Source: CAZRDB01 sp964598695 (GTDB taxonomy: Bacteria; Armatimonadota; Zipacnadia; UBA1398). From it: a stretch of 19,135 nt of DNA. The notes beneath the pieces are model-generated. The model ran no database searches. It was given only the letters and a program-made list of their open reading frames with translations, and was not told the DNA's origin. The translations under genes were made by a program, and so were the position numbers. Below, one piece after another: positions 14,151-19,135 of this stretch. Position 1 is the stretch's first letter; the number at the start of each line of letters is the position of its first letter. The stretch spans positions 1 to 19,135 of the forward strand of contig CAZRDB010000089.1 in the NCBI GenBank assembly GCA_964598695.1, in the 5' to 3' direction.

Positions 14151-16256
14151 CTAGACGAGCAACCGCGCCGCGATCAGACGGCCGTCCATCGTCCCGGCGA
14201 TCAGCCGCGTGCCGTCGAACGCCGGTGTGGCGAAGACGAAGCTTTCGCCGAGGTCGAGCCGCGCGATCTGGGCGCCGGTCGCCGCGTCGGCGAGGAAGAC
14301 CCAGCCCTTGAGGCCCCCGACCGCGATCCGGTTGCCGACGCAGACCGGGCTGCTGTTGAAGGTCCCGCCGCCCAACTTCGTGCGGAAGCGGTCCTCGCCC
14401 GTCTCGGGGTCGAGCCCCACCAGCTCGCCGTTCATCGTGCCGTAGACGAGCGTGCCCTCCGGGGTCCAGGTCGGGCTCGTGTAGCCGGCCTGGGCCGCCG
14501 CCTGCCAGAGTGGCTCGCCACTCGCGAGGTCGAAGGCGTAGACGGTGCTGTCGGTCGCCGAGACGAACGCGCGACCGTCGCGGGCCGTGGGCGCCGCCGT
14601 CGCCGGGGAGAAGTAGACCTGCCGGCCGATCGGGGCCGTCCACAGCTCCTCGCCCGTGTAGGCATGGAGACAGTGGAGCTTCTGCGCCCATGAGCCGAAG
14701 AGCACGCGGCCGTCGGCGACGACCGGGCGGGACTCGATCAGCCGCCCGGCTCGGTACTGCCACAGCGACTCCCCCGTGCGACTGTCGAGGCAGTGGAGCA
14801 CGCCGTCGCCCGAGCCGACGAACACGCGGCCGTCGCGCAGCGCGGGGGTCGAGCGGACGGGTCCGCCGGCCGGCACCCGCCACACGGAGGAGCCTCGCCG
14901 CGTCTCGATCGCGTGGACGGTTCCGGAGGCCGCGCCGAAGTACAGGCGGCCCTCATCGAGCTGCGGCGCGGACTGGACCGGCCCCTCGCAGGCGAAGCCC
15001 CAGCGGAACTCGGCCCCCTCGAGGCCGATGGCGTAGACCGTCCCGCCCCGCGTCGCGCAGTAGACCGTCCCGTCGGCGAGCAGCGGCGTGGCGAAGACCG
15101 AGCCGTCGAGGTACCGGACCCAGTCGACGGCGATCTCGGGCGCGTCACTCGTGAGGTCGGCGGTCGCCAGCAGCGTGCCGTGGGCGGGGCTCTCGGCCCG
15201 GAGCGTCAGCGTGTGGGCGCCGGCCGGCGCCCCCTCGAGCGGCAGGGCGATCGCGGTCCGCCCGGGCTGGCCGGCCCGCTCGACGGGGAGTTCGACCTCG
15301 ATGGGCGTGGCGCCGCGGAGGCGCAACTCGGCCTCGAGCGGGCCCGCGGGGGGCTCGCCCTCGGGCCACGTGGCCGCCAGCCGCGCCTCGGTCGCGCGGG
15401 GGCTGGCCACGGCGATCGAGAGGATCGGCACCGGCTCCGGCCGGAGCGGGAACGAGAGCCGCGTTCCGTCGATCTCATGCGAGCGCAGGTTGGCGACATC
15501 GCTGCCGTCGTCGCCGGCGGTTTCATCCCACTCGACCTGCACGCCCCAGGTCTCCACACGGTCGCGTTCGACATCGACGATCCGGTAGGCCCCGCCCATC
15601 GCGGCCCCGGTCATGAGCTGGTGGATCCCGTTGACGCGCCAGCGGTCCCAGCCGTGGCCGTGGCCGACGAACAGGGCCGTGACGTGCAGCTCGCGGAACA
15701 GGGCGTGGGCCGCGGCGCAGCCCGTGACGTACGGATCTCCCTCGATGACCGGGTGGTGGAGGAAGCCGAACGTCGGCACCCACGGCTCGAACGAGCCGCG
15801 GATCCGCCGGAGCTGGTCCAGCTCCGAGGCTTCCAGGTGGCCGTGCTGCTCGCCGGGCAGCGCGCTCCGCAGCAGGAGCAGGGCGAGGCCCTCACAGCGG
15901 GCGACTGCGGGCAGCGGTCCGGTGACCTCTTCGAACAGACGGGTGTCGCTCGGCGACCAGCGCGCGTCGTGGTTGCCCGGCACGGCCGAGAGGCCGATCC
16001 CCTCGGCACGAAGCGGCTCCACGACCTCGCGCCGGTAGACCGCCAGCTCCTCGGCCCAGCCCAGCTCGGTGGAGTCGCCGGTATCGACGACGAAGACGGG
16101 CCTCCGCTCGAGGGCAAGGATCGAGCGCAGCGCGGCACGGACCGCCAGCCGCGGCGCCGAAGTGAGGTGGCCGTCGCTGATGACGACGAATCGCACGCGC
16201 GCCCCGTCCACCGGAGGCTCTCCCTGCACGTATACCTGCCCAACTCCGCCAGCCAT
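14151..16256 (-). CDS. Metallophosphoesterase fused to a PQQ-type beta-propeller
   Basis: A 701-residue protein of three parts. Residues about 20-245 form a calcineurin-like phosphoesterase with all metal ligands in order: D28-G-H30, GD at 60-61, GNHD at 94-97, HH at 167-168 and GHGH at 198-201. Residues about 275-375 look like an Ig/FN3-type sandwich (EAELRLRGATPIEVELPVE, HTLTLRAESPAHG). Residues about 380-701 form a BamB/PQQ-like propeller of repeated blades (DGTVYCATRGGTVYAIGLEG, GRVFVGSGDGVLHCLDSRTGESLWQYRAG, GELVGLDPETG). No signal peptide is visible from this ATG, which is preceded by AAAGGGG, so location is unclear. The substrate is unknown. The isomerase gene lies 48 bp upstream, suggesting a shared transcript and possibly a shared pathway. 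Confidence 0.85.
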   Translation of the reverse strand: MAGGVGQVYVQGEPPVDGARVRFVVISDGHLTSAPRLAVRAALRSILALERRPVFVVDTGDSTELGWAEELAVYRREVVEPLRAEGIGLSAVPGNHDARWSPSDTRLFEEVTGPLPAVARCEGLALLLLRSALPGEQHGHLEASELDQLRRIRGSFEPWVPTFGFLHHPVIEGDPYVTGCAAAHALFRELHVTALFVGHGHGWDRWRVNGIHQLMTGAAMGGAYRIVDVERDRVETWGVQVEWDETAGDDGSDVANLRSHEIDGTRLSFPLRPEPVPILSIAVASPRATEARLAATWPEGEPPAGPLEAELRLRGATPIEVELPVERAGQPGRTAIALPLEGAPAGAHTLTLRAESPAHGTLLATADLTSDAPEIAVDWVRYLDGSVFATPLLADGTVYCATRGGTVYAIGLEGAEFRWGFACEGPVQSAPQLDEGRLYFGAASGTVHAIETRRGSSVWRVPAGGPVRSTPALRDGRVFVGSGDGVLHCLDSRTGESLWQYRAGRLIESRPVVADGRVLFGSWAQKLHCLHAYTGEELWTAPIGRQVYFSPATAAPTARDGRAFVSATDSTVYAFDLASGEPLWQAAAQAGYTSPTWTPEGTLVYGTMNGELVGLDPETGEDRFRTKLGGGTFNSSPVCVGNRIAVGGLKGWVFLADAATGAQIARLDLGESFVFATPAFDGTRLIAGTMDGRLIAARLLV

Positions 16257-16304
16257 CTGTGAGCCACCCCTTTCGCGCGTACCGACGCTCGGCCGCCCGC
16301 CGCG

Positions 16305-17198
16305 CTACGACGGGTTGGGAACGAAGGCCCCGCCGCGGCACCCCTTCAGGTAGTTGAGACCGTGGACCTGGCCGGTCATCTCCAACGCGTCGCGGTAGAC
16401 CGGGTCGTGCCAGCCCTCGATGTCGATCGAGCCCACGAACCCGCCGCGTCGCAGCTCCGAGATGATGTCGGTCCAGTTGCAGTCGCCGAAGCCCGGCGTA
16501 CGGTGGAAGGCGAACGGATGCGGCCCGTGGACGCCGTGCTCGCGGACCACGTCCCACAGGATGGTCGCGTCCTTGCCGTGGACGTGGAAGATCTTCCCCA
16601 CCCACTTGCGGAGCTGCGGCATCGGGTCGATCAGGCTGACCATCTGGTGGCAGGGCTCCCACTGCAGGCCGACGTTGTCGGAGGGGATGGCGTCGAACAT
16701 CATCTCCCACGCCGTGGGGTTCTGGGCGATGTTCCAGTCGCCGCGCCACCAGTCGCCGCCCATGTCGCAGTTCTCGAAGGCGATGCGGACGCCCTTGTCG
16801 GCGGCCTGCTTCTGGAGCGGCCCCCAGACCTCGGCGAAACGCTCCATCGACTGGTCGATCGGCTTGTCGATCACGCGGCCGGCGAACCCGGTCACCAGGT
16901 CGCAGCCGAAGAGGGGCGCGGCGTCGATGAGCTTGCGCCAGCCGTCGCGCGTCTTCTCCGCGTTGTCGTCGGTATGGAGCGGGTTGCCGAAGCAGCTCAC
17001 CGAGCTGATCACGGCTCCCGAGCCCTCCAGCAGCTCGCGCAGCTCCCCGGCGAGGCGAGCGAGATCGCAGTCGCCGAGGGTCTGCCAGAAGGTGACCGAG
17101 AACGACTCGAAGCCGTGCGGGAGGATCTGCTTGGTGTAGCCGACGGCGCCCGGGCCGCCATTGACGAGCGTGCCGATCCGAATGGTCTCCTGATGCAC
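16305..17198 (-). CDS. Sugar phosphate isomerase/epimerase-type TIM barrel
   Basis: A 297-residue protein of the xylose isomerase-like (AP endonuclease 2) superfamily. Candidate divalent metal ligands are in the expected order: E142 in RIAFENCD, E181 and H184 in LQWEPCHQM, H207 in HVHGKD, and E261 in IDIEGWHD. GFGDCNWTDIISELRRGGFVGSIDIEG is typical of this family, whose members isomerise or epimerise sugars and inositols in the cytoplasm. The specific substrate cannot be read. The frame is open to 17687, but similarity starts at the GTG at 17198 (VHQETIRIGTL), which has GAGGAG 7 bases upstream. It lies 48 bp before the metallophosphoesterase gene. Confidence 0.87.
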   Translation of the reverse strand: MHQETIRIGTLVNGGPGAVGYTKQILPHGFESFSVTFWQTLGDCDLARLAGELRELLEGSGAVISSVSCFGNPLHTDDNAEKTRDGWRKLIDAAPLFGCDLVTGFAGRVIDKPIDQSMERFAEVWGPLQKQAADKGVRIAFENCDMGGDWWRGDWNIAQNPTAWEMMFDAIPSDNVGLQWEPCHQMVSLIDPMPQLRKWVGKIFHVHGKDATILWDVVREHGVHGPHPFAFHRTPGFGDCNWTDIISELRRGGFVGSIDIEGWHDPVYRDALEMTGQVHGLNYLKGCRGGAFVPNPS

Positions 17199-17205
17199 GC
17201 GACCT

Positions 17206-17211
17206 CTCCTC
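17206..17211 (-). promoter_or_regulatory. Ribosome binding site deciding the GTG start of the isomerase
   Basis: GAGGAG on the minus strand lies 7 bases before the GTG at 17198. No ATG in frame is suitably placed, so this site supports a GTG start and rules out the long N-terminal extension of the open frame. Confidence 0.65.
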
Positions 17212-17266
17212 AGCAGAGCGCGCCCGGCGGCGCGCGACGTTTCGCTGGGGGGAGCTTCGGCGAACA

Positions 17267-17280
17267 AGGCCGCGCGGCCT
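17267..17280 (-). terminator. Possible weak terminator after the lipoprotein gene
   Basis: The palindrome AGGCCGCGCGGCCT is followed on the minus strand by TGTT, 22 bp after the lipoprotein stop. A second inverted repeat, GCGCGCC/GGCGCGC with loop CGGC, lies at 17218-17235 just before the isomerase ribosome binding site. Both could be chance in this GC-rich gap. Confidence 0.3.
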
Positions 17281-17302
17281 GCCGCCTCGGGAGCCCGCGT
17301 GG

Positions 17303-17662
17303 CTAGAGACGGCCCGCCGTGAGGCAGCGGATGCAGACCATACGGCCCGTGACCGGGTCGGGCCGGGTCACCACGGCGTAGTGGCTGCGCACGCGGCGCC
17401 CTCGGCGCTCCTGCCAGATCGAGCCCGAGACGGCGTAGGTGCCATCGCGGCGCCGCTGCGCCACCTGGCCGAGCGGGACGAAGCTGACGCGCGAGGGCGC
17501 GAGCTGCGCCTGCACGGCGCGCTGCGCGCAGAGGATCGCTTCGGTCGCCGATTCGTCGGTCTCCGGGGTGAGCAGCGAGAAGCCTCCCGTACACCCGAAG
17601 AGAGCGAGAGCGGCGGCGATGGCCGCTCCGGTCCAGACGTGCTTCGCTTGTGCCTGCGGCAT
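17303..17662 (-). CDS. Small lipoprotein of unknown function
   Basis: A 119-residue protein that I do not recognise. From the ATG at 17662 it has a lipoprotein signal: basic and polar MPQAQAKHVWTG, hydrophobic AAIAAALAL, and the lipobox LFGC with cysteine 24. The mature part is short and basic in its middle (QRRRDGTYAVSGSIWQERRGRRVRSHYAVV). It ends with VTGRMVCIRCLTAGRL, which contains a CxxC pair at 110/113. The segment GTYAVSGSIWQERRGRRVRSHYAVV has alternating character and is probably beta-strand. GGAGG 6 bases upstream supports the start over the longer open frame to 18019. It lies 118 bp after the CNNM/CBS gene and could be co-transcribed with it. Confidence 0.72.
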   Translation of the reverse strand: MPQAQAKHVWTGAAIAAALALFGCTGGFSLLTPETDESATEAILCAQRAVQAQLAPSRVSFVPLGQVAQRRRDGTYAVSGSIWQERRGRRVRSHYAVVTRPDPVTGRMVCIRCLTAGRL

Positions 17663-17780
17663 CCGCCACCTCCCGCTCCGGATCCAACGGTTCGGCCGCG
17701 CCAGAGGATCATCCGTTCGAGCGCGACGCCGTTCGCGAGGAAGCGGGGCCCGGAAGGCTGGATCGGCGCCTCGAGGGGGC

Positions 17781-19088
17781 TCAGTCGGACGGCGCCTCGC
17801 TGCTGGCGGGCGGAGGAACCACGAGCACGCGGTCGATCCGGAGGCCATCCATATCGACGATCTCGAACCGGGCGCCGTGCCACTCGATGCACTCGCCGAT
17901 CCGGCCGAGATGACCCGTCGCCGCCATGAGGAAGCCGGCCAGCGTTCGAACCCGGCCGTGGGCCTCCCGGGCGAGCCCCTCGAGGCCGGGGAGCTGCTCG
18001 ACGTCGCGCAGGGCGGCATCGCCGTCGACGAGCCAGGAGCCGTCCTCTCGGCGGACCATGTCGGGCTGCTGGGCGCCGAGCACGGGCGCGAGCCCGGCCA
18101 CGAGGCGCGCGATGAGGTCGGTGGCGGTGACCACGCCGACGAGCTGGCCGTGCTCGTCGACCGCCACCACGAGCGGCCCCACGCCGCGCCGGAGGGCGTC
18201 GAGCAGCGCCAGCACCGAGGCCGACTCGGGCAGCACCTCCACCGGCCGGACGAGTGTCCGGAGGTCGGTCAGGGCGCCGTCGAGCCGCCCGCGGACCACC
18301 TCGCTGACCGAGACCGCGCCGACGAACCGGTCGAGTGAGCCGCGGGCCGCGATGAGGCGCGTGTGGCCCGCCCGCAGCGCCCGCTCGACCCCTTCCTCGA
18401 TCGACTCCTCGAGGTCGAGCCACTCCACCTCGTGCCGCGGGACGAGGATATCGCCGACCCGGAGGTCGCCGAGAGCCAGCGCCGCGCGCGCGATCGCGTG
18501 CTCATCGCTCTGCAGTGCGCCCGCGTCGGCGGCCTCGCGGAGCACGGTGCGGACATCCTCCTCGGTCGCGGCCTCGGGCGGGGTCTCCCGCACGCGCAGC
18601 AGCCAGAGCACGGCGGCAGTGAGCGCCGTGAGCACCACGACGACGGGCCGTGCGAGCGTCGCGACCGTGCGGAGCGGCAAGGCCAGCGCGCAGGCGATCG
18701 CCTCCGGCCGCAGCAGGGCCAGTCGCTTGGGGACCAGCTCGCCCAGCACCAGCGAGGCGAGGGTGATCGCGCCGACCACGACCACCGTCGCGATCGTCTC
18801 GGCGTAGGCGGCCGCCCACCCGGAGCCTTCCAGGGCCCGCTCGAGGTCGAGCGCGAGCGCGCGCTCGCCGAAGGCCCCGGCCAGCACGCCGATCAGCGTG
18901 ATCCCGATCTGGACGGTCGAGAGATAGGGGGTCGGGTTCTCGATGATGCGCAGTACGGCCGCCGCCGCAGTGGAGCCGCCGTCGGCGCGCTGCTGGAGGC
19001 GACCGCGCTGCCCGGCGAAGATGGCCAGCTCGGTCATCGACAGCACCCCGTTGAGGCAGACGAGCGCCAGCAGGCCGACGATCTCCAT
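17781..19088 (-). CDS. CNNM/CBS-domain membrane protein (HlyC/CorC family)
   Basis: A 435-residue inner-membrane protein. The CNNM/DUF21 membrane domain spans about residues 1-170, with helices near 2-24, 60-80, 96-118 and 133-165 and the family strings NGVLSMTELAIF, NPTPYLSTVQIGITLIGVLAGAFGE and LVLGELVPKRLAL. A CBS pair follows at about 209-330 (VGDILVPRHEVEWLD, GHTRLIAARG, LVVAVDEHGQLVGVVTATDLI). The CorC/HlyC C-terminal domain is at about 345-428 (DGSWLVDGDAALRDVE, TLAGFLMAATGHLGRIGE, FEIVDMDGLRIDRVLV). Length and order are normal. Family members are implicated in magnesium or other divalent cation export. The old haemolysin name is misleading. GGAAGGAG lies about 10 bases before the ATG. 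Confidence 0.93.
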   Translation of the reverse strand: MEIVGLLALVCLNGVLSMTELAIFAGQRGRLQQRADGGSTAAAAVLRIIENPTPYLSTVQIGITLIGVLAGAFGERALALDLERALEGSGWAAAYAETIATVVVVGAITLASLVLGELVPKRLALLRPEAIACALALPLRTVATLARPVVVVLTALTAAVLWLLRVRETPPEAATEEDVRTVLREAADAGALQSDEHAIARAALALGDLRVGDILVPRHEVEWLDLEESIEEGVERALRAGHTRLIAARGSLDRFVGAVSVSEVVRGRLDGALTDLRTLVRPVEVLPESASVLALLDALRRGVGPLVVAVDEHGQLVGVVTATDLIARLVAGLAPVLGAQQPDMVRREDGSWLVDGDAALRDVEQLPGLEGLAREAHGRVRTLAGFLMAATGHLGRIGECIEWHGARFEIVDMDGLRIDRVLVVPPPASSEAPSD

Positions 19089-19135
19089 GCGTTGCGATCT
19101 CCTTCCGGCCTCGAGGGAGGCCTGGCACTCCTCTT

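Noticed and set aside
1..19135. CRISPR arrays, insertion sequences, integrase or phage genes, toxin-antitoxin pairs
   Set aside because: I read both strands for spaced repeats, transposase motifs and small paired genes and found none. Every large frame is accounted for by housekeeping or secreted enzyme genes.

Overview
The window is a GC-rich stretch of bacterial chromosome (by eye close to 70 % G+C) with even coding style throughout. I see no insertion sequence, CRISPR array, rRNA, tRNA or sign of recent transfer. The best lineage clue is the type II pseudopilin-like protein at 7258-8103. Its N-terminus (FTLIELLVVIAIIAILAAILFPVF, then AKAREKARQTSCLSN, then YAQDYDETYP) and its C-terminal H-x9-DG motif are, as I remember the family, typical of Armatimonadota and to a lesser degree of Planctomycetes-like phyla. 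The large secreted carbohydrate-type proteins and the PQQ-propeller fusion fit that habit. The phylum call is inference.

Region 1 (about 52-7204, all minus strand) is a complete phosphate-starvation module, transcribed in the order phoB, phoR, pstS, pstC, pstA, pstB, phoU. Genes are tightly packed: phoB/phoR are separated by 3 bp, pstC/pstA overlap by 17 bp, pstA/pstB are separated by 3 bp, and pstB/phoU overlap by 4 bp. PhoR would signal to PhoB. PstSCAB is the high-affinity phosphate importer and PhoU the negative regulator that links the two. Two promoter regions, before phoB and before pstS, carry tandem direct repeats with an 11-bp period and a (C/G)TTA(A/T)(C/G) core. These are very probably the PhoB binding arrays, so the system would control itself. 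They resemble the cyanobacterial Pho box (8-bp CTTAACCT-like repeats with 3-bp spacers) more than the E. coli CTGTCAT box.

Region 2 (7258-12353, plus strand) is divergent from phoB. It holds the pseudopilin-like DUF1559-type protein, a strong hairpin, a secreted DUF4838-type protein, and 37 bp further on a two-part secreted protein. That last protein joins a serine beta-lactamase-like hydrolase to a glycosidase-like barrel. The last two genes look like an operon acting on extracellular carbohydrate or ester substrates. A convergent pair of GC-rich hairpins at 12368-12456 closes this unit against region 3.

Region 3 (12464-19088, minus strand) reads, in transcription order, a CNNM/CBS (HlyC/CorC-type) membrane protein, a small lipoprotein, a sugar phosphate isomerase/epimerase-type TIM barrel, a metallophosphoesterase fused to a PQQ-type beta-propeller, and an RhlE-type DEAD-box RNA helicase. 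The isomerase and phosphoesterase are 48 bp apart and probably co-transcribed. The helicase follows a 457-bp non-coding stretch that I could not assign. Nothing here is demonstrably a wholly new system. The most original signals are the two Pho-type repeat arrays and the two unusual domain fusions.
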